Of a stretch of DNA of 64,000 nt, positions 48,420 through 61,830 are shown piece after piece. Numbering within the stretch: position 1 is the first letter of the stretch; each line of letters begins with the position of its first letter. Origin of the DNA: Ciborinia camelliae (taxonomy: Eukaryota > Ascomycota > Leotiomycetes > Helotiales > Sclerotiniaceae); assembly GCA_025890175.1 (NCBI GenBank), contig JANPYM010000016.1, forward strand, positions 329,956 to 393,955, given 5' to 3'. The notes under the pieces are model-generated. The model saw only the letters and a list, made by a program, of their open reading frames with translations. It searched no databases and was not told the origin of the DNA. The translations under genes and the position numbers were made by a program.

Positions 48420-50250
48420 CGATCATCACAGCATCAATATTCAATATTCAATATTCAATAAGTATCAATAGGTATCAATACCACACACACACGAGAAAAT
48501 GCACGAGAAAATATACACGAAAATCCACACACGAGAAAATCCACGAGAAAAAATCCCAATCCCAATACCACATCCACACACACACACACACACACAAGAA
48601 AATCCCAATCCCAATACCGCGTCCATATCACCGCATCCATATCACCGCATCACATCACATCCATATCACCGCATCCATATCACCGCATGCACGTAGGGAC
48701 TACACTACACTACTCTATAGATAGAAAGAAATATTGTCCTCCTCCTTGTCCTCCTCCTTGTCCTTCCCCTTCCCCTTCTTCCGGGAAAGAGAGAGAGAGA
48801 GAGAGTTACTCTACCCTCCCTATCAACCTACTCTACATTACATTACATTACATTACCATAGCCACAGCCACAGCCAAAGCCACAGCCACAGCCGCGTAGA
48901 TACATAAATATATACGTAAATATACATACCTAGGTAGGTAGGTCGTAATACTATTCTAGACAGGTCAGACACTACCGAATTTCGATTCTGGATTGATCTA
49001 GATATATCGATTTATCAATTTATCGATAGATAGATGGGTAGATAGGTAGATACACACGTCAGAAATAGAACATCACATCATACACATCATACGCATTATA
49101 CGCAACACATCATACACAACAAAACACCGACCATAAGAAGAAGAAGAAGAGAAACCCCACATTGAAATTGAAAAATTGAAAATTGAGATTATTCGCTCGC
49201 AGCGACAGCGACAGCGATAGCCATAGCCATAGCCGTAGCCACGCTACTACATCCATAGCCAAAGCCAAAGCCATAGCCCTAGCCAAATAGCATTTCCTCT
49301 CCCCTCCCCCTCCCTCTCCCTCACCCGCCCCAGCTCCCCCTCCAATCAAACTACCCCAACCTAAACTAACCTAACTAAAAAAAGAATCATAAAAAAAGAA
49401 TCAGAAAAAAGAACACCACCACCACCACCACCAACAAGAAGAAGAGTGTCCAATCCATCCACACACACGAGTTCAGGGTATATTTCCCCATCCCATCCCA
49501 TCCCAATCCCCAATCCCGATGGGAGAGAGGCAAACAAAAAAAGACAAACGCCAAAGGCCAACCAGCCAGCAACCAAGCAAGCAAGCGACCTAGTAAAACC
49601 AGAGCAAGGAAGCAAACCAAGCCCCCAATCCATCGAAACTACTAAAAACTACTATTACAGATTTGCTATTGCCATTGCCCATTGCCATACAGCCATAGCC
49701 ATATTCATAGCCATATTCATAGACCATAGCCATTCCATCCTCCTATAAATGCGTTAGAAAAAAAAAACCCCCCCACATCTCTCGCATAACCATAAAAAAA
49801 CCCCCGAGAAGAGGAGAGAACTAAAACAAATCAAAACAAAATCCATCCATCCCATCCATCCGGCTGGTAAACCCTTCCTTTAATTAACAATCTCCAATGC
49901 TTATGGAAAACGCACAAACTTTTTCCCTTCCCCCAATCCGCCATTGAAAAAAACATGCCATGTCATGTCATGTCCAAAATGCAAATGTAATCTTTTAATG
50001 TGAAAAAAACCCCGCCCAATGCCCGACTGAACCGGAAAAGTTTTGGCTTGCGCCGACCCTTTGTAAACCATCCTTTTTTTTATCTTACAATGACTGCCCC
50101 CGTAAAGCAAATGAGAGCGCATGCATTATGGTCTCATGGGTATCGTTTGGTTCGTAAGAAATCAAGATGATGGAAGAAATAAACAAACTCCCGCCCTCTA
50201 ATCCGTTGTGTATGGACCATAACATTTTTTTGTTTGTCATTTAATATTGT

Positions 50251-51459
50251 TTAAACATGTTGACCTGGCTTGCGGAGAATTTCTTCGCAGTTGGCATCAA
50301 ATCGCATGTTCCAAAGTCGGACTGATGCCATGAACTTCTCTGTCTGTTCAAGCTGTCTATCGCGTCCGAAGATGGAATCGACGAATTCGGTACCGGCATT
50401 CTTGCCGAGTTGTGCTGTTGCAGACTTGGTTCCACTTCGACCTGCCTTCAGCATAGGTGCTTCGCATGCCTTAAGGAGCTTTTTCAATTTGTCTGTCAAG
50501 CGTTCTCCAGACTCGATGAAGTCATCAACCATCTCGCGGTTATCTTGTTGTCGGATACGTGGCATGCATTCCTCTGCACGCTTGACCTTGCCGGCTAATT
50601 GAATGAGTAGTAACCAAAGCTCGCCCGCCATGTCTGAAAGTGGGGTAGCGGGGCCATGATGATACACTGTCCAGTCGTAGATCCACTTTCCAAGGCTGTT
50701 GGCGTCAAAGACACTACCGAGGAGCATGATAGGTTCCTCGGTAGGGTCCCAGTTCTTGAGAGAGTATCCGGCGGGGATGTGATGTCTACGCGCATCGGCT
50801 TCAGTGGCCTTTTCTGGGGGTGGTTGAGGTTTACTCCTTGATGATGTGGGTGTGGGCCGAGTGGCGCCGGGTCGAGTGGTGGCGGGTCGTTGAGGTGTAG
50901 ATGCAGTTGAAGCTTGTCGACGATGTCTGTATGGCGTCTCAGGATCTTCAGCATACTTGGGGCTCTGGTTGTAATATTTATCAGTACCATGACTACTATA
51001 TTTGTGAGGTTTGTAAGTTGTGTGCGCCGTCGGTCGACGAGGTACTCTGCACAAATATATTGTCCCGTCCTCATCCTCTAAATATTCATAATATTCGTCG
51101 TCTTCGGCACCCCAATAAGGGGTTCGATGGGAGGAAGAATACTGACGCTTCGTCTCATGACGCGGCGGAGGTGATGACCAAGAACTTTTGTTTCGACTCA
51201 CATTTGGACCAGCACCAGTGGCGTAGTATCCGTTTGAAGTAAATCTAGGAGAGAATGGCCTCCCCTCAGTGGCAGAAGCCCTGTATGTATTATGATCCGC
51301 ATAACTCGTATGTCGGGAATGGGTTCGGAATGGGTGTCGTGAGGAAGTATATCCGGGGGATCCGGATGGAGAACCAGCAGGCGAAGGAGTAGCGCTGGTT
51401 GAGAAGCCGTAGTAAGCCGTGCCCGGATGGCCGGGAGGTGTTGTGTATGAGAAGGACAT
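50251..51459 (-). CDS. fungal protein with disordered N-terminus and helical C-terminus, 402 aa
   Basis: This is one uninterrupted frame, starting MSFSYTTPPG. Residues 1-225 are rich in Ser, Pro, Tyr, Thr, Arg and His and look disordered. They include an acidic aromatic patch (DDEYYEYLEDEDG, about 120-132) and many S/T-P sites that could be phosphorylated. Residues about 230-402 look folded: a Trp-rich start (SLGKWIYDWTVYHHG), a leucine helix (GELWLLLIQLAGKVKRAEE), and charged helices ending near VRLWNMRFDANCEEIL. I see no signal peptide or membrane segment. Similar fungal proteins are commonly annotated as hypothetical or, misleadingly, 'vegetative cell wall protein gp1' because of the Pro/Ser-rich part. 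I do not recognise a function. Its neighbours on both sides are long repeat-rich gaps. Confidence 0.8.
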   Translation of the reverse strand: MSFSYTTPPGHPGTAYYGFSTSATPSPAGSPSGSPGYTSSRHPFRTHSRHTSYADHNTYRASATEGRPFSPRFTSNGYYATGAGPNVSRNKSSWSSPPPRHETKRQYSSSHRTPYWGAEDDEYYEYLEDEDGTIYLCRVPRRPTAHTTYKPHKYSSHGTDKYYNQSPKYAEDPETPYRHRRQASTASTPQRPATTRPGATRPTPTSSRSKPQPPPEKATEADARRHHIPAGYSLKNWDPTEEPIMLLGSVFDANSLGKWIYDWTVYHHGPATPLSDMAGELWLLLIQLAGKVKRAEECMPRIRQQDNREMVDDFIESGERLTDKLKKLLKACEAPMLKAGRSGTKSATAQLGKNAGTEFVDSIFGRDRQLEQTEKFMASVRLWNMRFDANCEEILRKPGQHV

Positions 51460-54400
51460 CTTATCCTATTATTATGTATGTATCTTGCGATGAATCCTGA
51501 GAAGATATGAAAGGATACCCCAAAGGAAAAGGTTGAAAAGGAAATGAAAGTCAAACGAAAAAGGTCTAGATGTTCGCGCCGATGGATCGAAGACGCGATA
51601 GAATGTGACAAGCCCGTCACCGTGGTATGTAGTCGGTACGAGAAGAAGGAGGAGAGACCTTTATCGTTGATCCACACATGTCAATAACTGCTTGTTGATT
51701 CCTTCAGTGAGGATATCTTGATGATTCGGAGTCGAAATAATATCTCGACTTCGAATATTCTGGAATAAGCTAGACGAAAGAGAATTCGACAGCTTCTTTT
51801 CGAGTTATTGGTAATGAGTGTGTGGCTTGGGTATATTTTCCTTTCGTTTCGTTCGGGATTGGAGACGAAATATCTTTTTTACTTCAAGATTTATTCGAAT
51901 AGAAATTCGATCGAGAAGAAGATTGTAAGAGGTTGGGGGAAGTTCGTGTATTTTAATATTGATGAGTAGATAGTGTGGTGCGTGTGTGCGGGTATTTTGG
52001 TAGTAGTGTGCGTCCTCCGTATAGACCTAGTCGTTCATGGGGAGGGGAAGGGGGAGCCAGGGATAGCGAAATGATGAATATTATTATTATTATCTTTTCG
52101 CTCTTTTCCCTTTTTTCCCTTTTTTTTTGCCTTTTCTTTTCTTTTCGGGTAGAGTTGGGTTTGTGTGTTGGCTGCAGCAAAAGTTGCCAGAAAAAAAAAA
52201 ATGCAGCGGTGCCAATGGATTGATGGATGGATGGATTGCAGGACAAGGGTGATAAGGTTCCTAATTCAAATGATGACTCTGTGCTCATTCATCAGCCACA
52301 AGGATGAACAGGAATATCCCAGAAATCAATAAATTAATATTAATTGATTTAATTTATCAATTTAGAAATTTATCCTAGACTTGAATTAGTATCATGTTTC
52401 CCCAGACACAGCCCTCGAGGATATCCATGGATTGATAATGGATATGATTGAAAAGAGCTTGGAATGCGACCATGTACGGTGCTAAGAAAAGAATAAAATA
52501 TTGATTAAAGGGAGGGAAAGACAAGAAAGTATATTAATTGGAAGAATATCATTTTTGATAGGTTGATGGGTTGATGATGATGATGGATGGGTATGAGGAT
52601 ATGAGGATATGATGATGAATGAGTGGATAAAAAGGTCAAGATAGTAATTGTGAGTAATATTTGGTGTCTGGTGTCTGGTGTCCGGTGTGTGTATTGTGTG
52701 TGTATTGGTACAAGAAGTACGAATATACGAATATATATTGATCAGATAGATTGATTGGTGTACTGACTGAATACAGCAGGACAGTCGACAGGTACACACA
52801 AGTACCTAGGGAATGAAAAAGAGGTCGAAACATATGATGGGATAGGATGATGATGTGATGACATGATGATACATGATATGATATGGAAAAGAGGAGAAGG
52901 AAGAAGGCAAAGAAAGAATCCAAAAGTACCGTAACATCGAATCAAACATCGAATCAAATCAAATTAAATCACATCACGTACCTGGGTATGATATCAAACT
53001 CGAAATGGTACGTACAAGAGAGTCGTATGTGTTCCTGTAAACGTTTCCGAATGTTATGTTATATTATATTATGTTGCGTTGTGTGTTGTATTGGTGTTGG
53101 TGTTGGTGTTGGTGTTGGTATCGTGTTGTGTATCGTGTATCGCGTACCTATTGTGTATTGTGTGTGTACTTTTGCGCTTCAACTTTCCCCGCTGCTGCGA
53201 CAAACACCCTTCTTGTTCATGGGTACAGTACTTTCGGAGGAATATGTGCGTTTTTCGACGAATGAGAGAATTGGGAGATAATTCCTTTTTTCCAAATTTG
53301 ACAAGAATGTGCGAATTCCAGGTTGCTCATGGGATTATCTGGAACAAATCCTCCCTCTCTACGGAGTATCTGTAATCGGTAATCGGTCGTGGATGGATGG
53401 GTGGATGGATGGGTGGATGGATGGTACCGGTATGAGTGTGAGGATCATAAGATAATAAGATGAATGTGGAAGAATCCCTGGGGCGGAAAGGTGATGGAGA
53501 AGAAATCTCCCCCCCCTTGGATTAATAATTGATTAAAGGGCCAGGCTGGGCGGGATGGAAGAAAGAAGCCTGCGCCCGCCAGAGACGAGACTGATCTTAT
53601 TTAGAAAAGTCCCCTGGGGCGAAATTGAAGAGAGACACGGGTTGGCATTCAGAAGAAAAGGATCAAGGGAAGGAAGCTCTCAAAAGTTTCTCAAGACGTC
53701 GGCGCGTGAGTTTTGACAGATCTTCGTACCTAGCTTCAACTGTTTTTTTTTGGTTTTGAGTTTCAAGGGTTCTCACGGACGGACTCTAGGACTCATATCT
53801 CAACGGGTTCAACGGGGAAGAAGTTCTGTAGATGCCGCGGCTCCTCTCGATACCGTAAAGTGAATCGTGCGGAGAAAACGAAGATCGGGAATATGGATTT
53901 GTGGATAAGATTATTAAGATCGTAACAAATGAGCCTTCAAGGATCCGGGAAATTGAATATTGGGAAACCTTGAAGATGACGATTTGTTGGGGAGATGAAT
54001 GGAAATGAATTATTGAATAATCGAATAATAATCGAATAATAATCGAATAATCGAATTGATCTTTCGGATTTTATAAATTATGATTGATCAAGAAATACTT
54101 CGGGTTATTCTTTTATCGTAATACACCTGCGATGTACTAGGTATATGTGATTGATGTGTATGGATGGTGTAGATATGGTGTAGTATAGGTACATGGTTTG
54201 ATGTACAGAATGAGATGAGATATTTATTAGGTATCTTTTAGAATATCAAGAGGGAGAAGGAGTGGTGGTGGGAGTAGCCTTGAATAGATCGATTACTTTT
54301 AAGCCCTGTATTATTTGTTCTCGATTCTATCTCTTATTATTATTCTCTTCGATATATCTCTCTGCCAATAAACCTTGAACATCCATCCATTCATTCCTTT

Positions 54401-57400
54401 CAGCGTGGCAAATCTAGTTGGACGAAACTGAAATCTTGATATTCAGTTTCGGTTTTCAATTACGAAGAGGCCAATATCTCCCAGGTAAATTCTCGACTGA
54501 AGGAATATCCTGTCCCCAAGGAAGAGACAAGGCAAGGCAGGAAGGGGGAGATGGTGGTGGTGGGTGGTCGAGTCAAAGGTCATCCATCAGTTGAGGAATC
54601 AATTGTATCGTTGGTGGATGCTGTGAGCTTTGAGTGGAGGGTTGAGCACAACCTTTCCAAATGGCTACACTTGGGAACCCTTTGGATGCCTTTGGATGTA
54701 CTACTACTGTACGGATAGTGAATCAATACCGTGCAATCAATTCCAACAAAGGTCATGTAAAGTTACACGCTTATTTCCCTTCTCCGGAGAGCCGGGTGTC
54801 ATGATAGGGTCCGTTGCAATTGACTGGATGTGGATATACGTCCAGGAGGGAAAGGCTCCAGAGTACAATTACAAGCGAACATGTATGAACAGAAGTTTAT
54901 CATGTACTGCTATACGCTGCACTTCTATGCATGTAGGTTCAGTATACAAAGAGGGAAAGAGGGGCCATTTCCGTGATATGTTGGGCAGGAAGTTCGAGGG
55001 GGTTTTGAAGTTATCGATGTTTTGAGTGAATGGCTGTAGCTGTACCGGTGTATTACAATAGCAAGAGAAATAAATATATTTGGAATTACAAAGTAAGAAT
55101 GGGAGTATCAAACAAACTTCAGTTGAAGGTGTGTAGGACAATATGTACCCCAATTCCCATCATACATGATGTACCTATCTATTTCCTACTAGTTACCTTC
55201 TTCCAGACCTCAAAACGCTGTTTCCCATTATGATTCAACGTTTTACTGCCTTCTTTTTTAGATAGTAGTTCTCAATATAGATATCCGGAGTTATCCTTAA
55301 AGATCACACGGAAAACACATCAATTCACTCACCTGCACCCCCCCTTTGGTAAAGACTAGTCAATTTGGGTCTAGAATAGAACGTCCAACTGCTCCTTGCC
55401 ATTTGCTCTAGATTCATCAAGTTATCAATATCATTCAATATAATGCTCCTTGTCTCCAGGTTTCTTGGGCTTATAAAAGGATTAAACAGGGTTTTGAGGG
55501 GGTGGGCCGTCCCCTGTGGTTGAATGTAAATAAACCTTGAAGAGCGAGAAGAGCCAAACGAGTCAAAAGAGCCAAGATGGCCAAAAGATCCAGGAGAGCG
55601 AACCAATTGATTATCATTCCTCCAATCAAATTCCTCATTTGCGATTTACAACCTCGTCCAATTCTTACGACTCGGCCTTTCTTTCCACCCAAATCATGGA
55701 GCGGAGGATACGATATTACCATACGAACACTCTGGATGCCACGGAATGATTGAAAGATACCACCATACCATGTCATCTCAATTAATCACACGCTGTTCAT
55801 AGTTTTCGTATCACCGCAAAGAGAAATCTCTTCAATTTCCATACGATTTATTGGCTTTTATTCAAATCATTTCCAAATGAGTGAGGTACGAAGGCCTAAA
55901 TCAAAGGGTTTAATGAAGATTCGACACTATAAGATTTCACGACATAAAGGAGGAAAGTCAAGGAAGTCACGGCTGATTTTACGAATTGGTAAATGAAAGG
56001 TTGAAACTTGAATGAACTAGAACCAACAAGCTCGTGGGAAACAACATGATGCTAGAGTAGAATAATGCACTCCGTATGTATGTATCAAGTTCTGTTCTAT
56101 CAACATGCTTCTTTCATGCATTCTATCTGCAGAAATGCGGGAGACCTAACCTAAATTACCTAACATACCTACATATCGAATGAGACTTGGGCGGATGGTC
56201 AATCATTATTATTCATCGGAAATAAAATTCCATTGCGGAGAGTTCTCTTGGGAATACTTTTAATGAACCCCATGCAACCTCGCATAGGGATTCATATTCA
56301 TAATAATTTATACATAGGCATCAAGATTAGACAGACCTAACCCTAATGAAATGAAATGGTACAAGTGCTACAACTCCATCGCCTAAGCTACCTAGGTAGA
56401 GAGTCACAAAATATCATTTCGAGTACTTTTGAGCTTTGAGCTCTGAGTTAAGGGTCTTCATCAAATCAATTGTTTACTCTTCATGGATGATCGATTGGAT
56501 GATCCAGTGTTCACTGTTCACCAAATACGATGGTGGTGATACACTGATACCCATCAAACCCTCCCACTCTAGTACTCTACCCACCTAGCTTCCTAGCTAC
56601 CGTTTCGTCCCAAGCCCTGCTCTCGAATTATTGATTTTTGCAGAATTTTCACTCCCAACTTTCCCGCGTGCGAATCCCATGTCACCAATTTGAATCATTT
56701 CCTCACCGTCTTCCGTTCAGGCTCAAAAGCAAAACAAAACACTACAGTACACTGTACTTCATCGACGCCCTTACTTGATATGCATTGAAAGGAACCTCTA
56801 CTTTTGTACTTCTGGATCATGAGTGGCTAGAGCTCTCGGTTGTTGATGCATATCCTCACATCTCATTCGTTCAAAGGATCCTTGTTTGCTGAACCACGTT
56901 ATACAGGATCAAGCAGCGAGCTGCGAGAGCAGAGCGGCGAGAGAACATACATAGGTACATACATACCCTTGTGCCCCCTTCCCGTTGAGATGTACCCCTA
57001 AAGTACTTGATGTACGACCCTATCTCTCAACATTGGCTGGGACTCTCAGCTGCTTGTACCCGGATGGTCGACTTACTACTTAAAGAGAAAAGCTCTTCTC
57101 ACTTGCATCGATAGCATCAATTTTCAATTTTCTATACATATAAGGCTCTTCCCATACGATGTATATAAGGCGGTCTATGCACACGTGTCGTACAACGGAA
57201 GGCCCAATATGTATGTTGAATGACGTACCGTAGGTCTAAACAAGCCCTTAGAAAAAAAAACCCCATCTATCTATTTTCCCCTCCAGTTTCCTCAGATACG
57301 ATACCCCCCAAAAAATTCCACCGTCCAAAAAAAAAAATTCCAGATTTTACCGCTGGAGAGGGAGAAAAAAGTCGCGGGTGGGTATGACGATGGAAATTTC

Positions 57401-58763
57401 ATTTCATTTCTGCCCAAAGAAGAAAATTCAACCTGCTGTAGCCGTTTGGGCAGTTTCTCCTGACGGGCGCAAGATCTGGGCCTCAAATGGGTCATCAGAT
57501 TCACGAAGGCGCATTGAGAGGCACAAAAACCCAACCAATAAAAGTTATCGCGCAACTTTGGGTGCTGGAAGTGTCAGCCTCATGAGACATTTTCTGCCAC
57601 ACCCAATTTACACCGGGGGGGGGGATTTTGGATGATTTTTCGGGCTGCATTGAGGGCCAAACAATATAATATGATAGGTGTGACACCATGGGAGGGAATG
57701 CCCTCGGATTATAGGTACCCGCGTTTCATGTCTCGTTTGACTCATCCCCCCATCCGAGATTTTCGGAACGTGGGACTCGTTCAGCCTCCATCCGCGGATA
57801 CAAATAAACGGGTGGCCGGGCGAGACAAGGCGATGCGGTTTGCTTCTTCAAAGGAGGTCGGGAGTTTCAAGGCAAGAGGCTTATGACTCTTAATCTTTGA
57901 TACGCCTCAAATATTACGCGGCTCTTATCATCGTGGTTGGGTATGCGCGAAAGTAGTCTTTCACGTGTTTTCCCTACATTGCTCTTTCGTTGGTTGATTG
58001 ATGGTTATTACAGTCACAGTCACAGTCACAATCACAATCATAATCTCGTCAGGTGGTTACGTCTGTCGCCCAGCCATATCTCTCGGTCGAAAGGCAAACG
58101 CGTCAGACTTGATTTGTGGCCAGGAGAACTGGCGAGCGGGTTCCACCGGTCCAACCGAGATGATGAAGCGAGCACTGGTGGTTCACATTGCGGGGTGGTA
58201 TCCTAAACGAGGATATCCCGCGCTAAATGTACTCGCTGATGTCACGTTCTTGATGAGTCAGTGCTCATCGTTGCGACCAGTTTCGTTGCCCAAACGGGCT
58301 GGGGCCGGAGTTGGCACCGGAGTCATTGTATTCATTCGGGAAATTTTCAGGGCTTGCTGCGTACGATGATCGCTTGCTTTTTGCTGACAAACGAGGGGAG
58401 CGGTCTATTGCTCCTTGAGTCCACTGTAGATAGGGTGACTCAGATATCATACCTACCGACTTTCTGTGCAACCGGATCGATTATCCTCGGTCGTGTGTTA
58501 GTTTCGACACAAACAAAACACCAGGAGAACCGTGGTTCGGTTTGATCTGGTTAAGAATGCGCTGTCTCGATGGTTCGACGGCATCCCGTTAGATCATCGT
58601 CGATGAGCATTTTATTAGAAATCAACGAGTCCTGAGAACCAACCAGTCATCTCATCGCAACTCCTCTGATATATCTTAAATCCCCTCTCCCTTCTCCCCT
58701 CTCCCGTCTCCCCTGCTCCCATCGAAATCACCACATTTCCGCATAGGCTCGAGAACAAACATC

Positions 58764-58988
58764 CACAAAGTGGACCTTCACAAAGTGGACCTTCACAAAG
58801 TGGACCTTCACAAAGTGGACCTTCACAAAGTGGACCTTCACAAAGTGGACCTTCACAAAGTGGACCTTCACAAAGTGGACCTTCACAAAGTGGACCTTCA
58901 CAAAGTGGACCTTCACAAAGAAGGCCTTCACAAAGTGGACCTTCACAAAGTGGACCTTCACAAAGTGGACCTTCACAAAGTGGACCTT
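58764..58988. repeat. 15-bp minisatellite, 15 units
   Basis: The unit CACAAAGTGGACCTT repeats 15 times, head to tail, over 225 bp. Only the eleventh unit (58914-58928) clearly differs (AAGGCC in place of TGGACC), and the array ends in a slightly changed unit. Because 15 is a multiple of three, long frames stay open on both strands, giving a VDLHK pentapeptide on plus and VHFVK on minus. I see no gene structure around it, so I treat it as non-coding. Confidence 0.92.
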
Positions 58989-61033
58989 CCCAAATATAAT
59001 CTCAGTGGCAATCAGGTACTAGGTGTCCATTCAAGTTTACACATCCGATTTTCATTTTCCTGGACTTCTGTTATTGTATGCGTAACATCACATCAGATCA
59101 CATCAGATCAGCGAAGGCCTTCGGATCAATTTCTCATTTCTCATTTCTCGGAATGAATTTACAATGATAATATTAATGCCTTTATAATGACTAAAATATT
59201 CTATTCTCTTCTATTCTATTCCATTCATTCATCAATTTACCATCATCTTCATCAACAATCCAAGAGGATCTTACCACAATACCTAAATTTGATTTTAGTT
59301 TTACCCCAACGCTTGGTGTGGATATATTATATATATTGAGGAATCAGGTCACATAGTTTCCGGTCACATGATCAGGGATCATGTGGTAAGTTATATCGCA
59401 TAGGGTATGGGGGAGTAGCATATAAGAACAGCTGGGCTGTTACCAAATATATAATCCTTAGTCAAATCAATTTACCATAATTCTACCCTAGTATTTTCTT
59501 TCTACTGTATTACTGGTCATCCCAGGATATACGATTAATAATATATTTATTATCTATTATCTATTATCTAGCACAGTATTGTATTGCATAGTATTGCATA
59601 GCATAGTATAGCATAGCATTGCATTGCAATAATATAATATAAATCATACGTTCGATTTTATATCTCCGTGAAACGTGGAAAGTTCTTGTTTAAGTAGTTT
59701 ATCAAACCCCCTCCCCTCCTCCTCTTCCCCTCCTTCCCTTTCCTTTGAGTAAAACACATACAAATATCAATATCGATATCGATATCTATCTGCTAATAAA
59801 TATAAATATAAATAAAAGTATAAGTATAAGTATAAGTTCTAAATACCTACTTATGATTAGATTGGATTGATATTTTCCATCTAAATCCAAACCCAAACCC
59901 AATTTCTTTTTCTTTGGTGCAATGGTGATTATAATAACTTCTCCTCCCCTACCTCTCCTCTTCAAGCATACACACATACATATACATATATACACCTTTC
60001 TATCTAGATTCCCACCAACTAAACAAATACCTAGTCCGCTATAAAAATTTCTCGAAAGTGTATGAGATTTTATAAGTAGTGGACGGATAATGATCACCAA
60101 AATAAAGTAAAGAAAAGAAAAGTAAAGTAAACCCTATCGAAGTGCGAGGAGAAATGGAAGGGGGTTAGTTGAAAGTTGAAAGTTGAAAAAAATATTGGAT
60201 AGAATTCTTTGGGTTTGTTTTATTAAGTTTTGTTTTATATTTGTATTGTAGTTATACTTATATAATTCACTTATATATATAATAAGTCTCGTTATATAAA
60301 TTAAGTTATACAAGTACAGATAGATAAGTAAGTATTTGAAAAATCGAAAAATCCCTCTTAGAATGCAAATTCAAAATCCCCCTCAGAATCCAAAAATCTC
60401 AGAATGAAAATCCCCAAAATATAAATATAAATTACCCAAAGTACCTATCTAGTATCTAGTTAGCGCGCTCTCTCACTATATAGTGTATATATAAATGTAT
60501 AAATACCTATCTATAATTATAAATATAATTATTAGCGCCACTCAATTATTTGTAAGTTTACAAGTTGACAAATAGATAGATATCGATAAATGAATGGATA
60601 ACAACTGAAGCGCCACTTTCTTTTTCTTTCTTTTCACCTCGAATTCCTATTGTTGCCGTGTAATAAAATAGTCATAGTAGATAGATACCTAAGGTAGGTA
60701 GATTAGCTACTATAATTTTATTTGTACTTATATTCAAGTTATATACTGATATATTACATACTTATACTTATCCTTATCCTTCTAATTCCTCTTTAAGAAC
60801 TCCGTACTCCTCCTCCTTCCTACTCCTTAAATAAATGATTTATTTCTAGCTATAATCATTCCTACCACCTATCCCTATCCCTATCATCACCTATTCCTTT
60901 TGGAAGGTCCTTAATTATATACATCACTCATATACTCTCTTTCACTCACACTCTCTCACGAGTACATTTATTTACAAGTACCAGTGACCGAATTATGTAA
61001 TCCATCTTCCATCTCCAATATTTCTCGTTTCTC

Positions 61034-61083
61034 GTATCTTGTACCTTGTACCTTGTACCTTGTACCTTGTATCTTGTACCTTC
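61034..61083. repeat. CTTGTAC heptanucleotide repeat
   Basis: About seven copies of CTTGTAC with two single-base variants (CTTGTAT). It is a simple 7-bp repeat in AT-rich intergenic DNA. Confidence 0.8.
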
Positions 61084-61339
61084 CTTCCTTCTCAATCTTC
61101 AGGAAGAAGAAAAATATTCGCCACCTTTTTTTCATTCATTCATTTATTCATTTTTCTTTTGGCTCACCGGCGGTGTGCGTGTGTGTGTGTGTTTCGGGCG
61201 ATGTGATGCGATGCGATGACGAAGCTTGGGTTTGCCTCTCAAGTACTTTGCTCAAGTTCGCCGCTCCAGTGAGTGGGTTTTTTGGGGTTTGAATTTTTTG
61301 AGTCATCATTGATGAATTAATCTGAATTGATGGATGGAG

Positions 61340-61830
61340 TGGTGATGAGTCATTTCTTGTGGGGAGCCTGGTTGTTGTACTACATACATTACCTGGTACT
61401 TACCTATCATTCCTTCTCATTTCATTAAACTATGAAATATGAAATATGAAATATGAATGTAGAGAAGGGGCGAAGCGAGGCGAAAAGAGGCGAAAAGGGG
61501 CGATCTTTATATGCAAGCGTGTATTATGAATGAATAAATGAATGAATATTTCAGAATGTTGCTGGATGGATGGGTAGATGTATTAGATGGATGGGGATAG
61601 CTAGATGGTGAGTGATGAGTGATGAGTTATTTCTTGCGAGGAGCCTGGTTATTGTACTGTAGTGTACTACTACATTAGATTATCTATACTACCTACGTAC
61701 GTACTATTGGAACTATGCTTGTAGAGAAGGAGGCGAAGAGAGGCGATCTTTATATGCAAGCGTGTATTATGAATGAATGACTGAATGAATATTTCAGACT
61801 GCTGCTGGGTGGATGGATGAATAGATGAAT
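61340..61830. repeat. degenerate tandem duplication, about 0.25 kb per copy
   Basis: Two adjacent segments share blocks in the same order. One block contains GGAGCCTGGTT (near 61362 and 61640). Another, CGATCTTTATATGCAAGC, is at 61501 and again at 61744, followed by TGAATGAATATTTCAGA. Spacing varies from 243 to 277 bp, so indels have built up since the duplication. I see no coding content. Confidence 0.7.

Larger units (their letters stand above)
43620..50250. other. long intergenic region, dense in microsatellites
   Basis: I find no gene with recognisable content in 6.6 kb. From about 45900 to 49900 the sequence is largely simple repeats: CCTAA units near 46807-46832, GATA units at 47676-47705, an AT-rich 7-mer satellite at 47711-47840, AACCG units near 48392-48418, CATCAT runs, CACACA runs, and AGCCAT units near 49220-49300 and 49680-49735. 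Frames in this part translate the repeats. The left part (43620-45900) has ordinary composition and only short unrecognised frames. Confidence 0.5.

Noticed and set aside
54630..55025. 131-codon plus-strand frame
   Set aside because: Moderate length but no recognisable motif, no neighbouring exons, and a competing frame on the other strand.
57378..58545. Several plus-strand frames of 84-123 codons in a row
   Set aside because: They do not join through convincing splice sites into one frame, and part is a CACAGT repeat. It could be a decayed gene but support is too weak to call.
58728..59156. Repeat peptides (VDLHK and VHFVK) or a CRISPR-like array
   Set aside because: The 15-bp units are head to tail with no spacers, so not CRISPR. 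Open frames on both strands follow automatically from a stop-free 15-bp unit.
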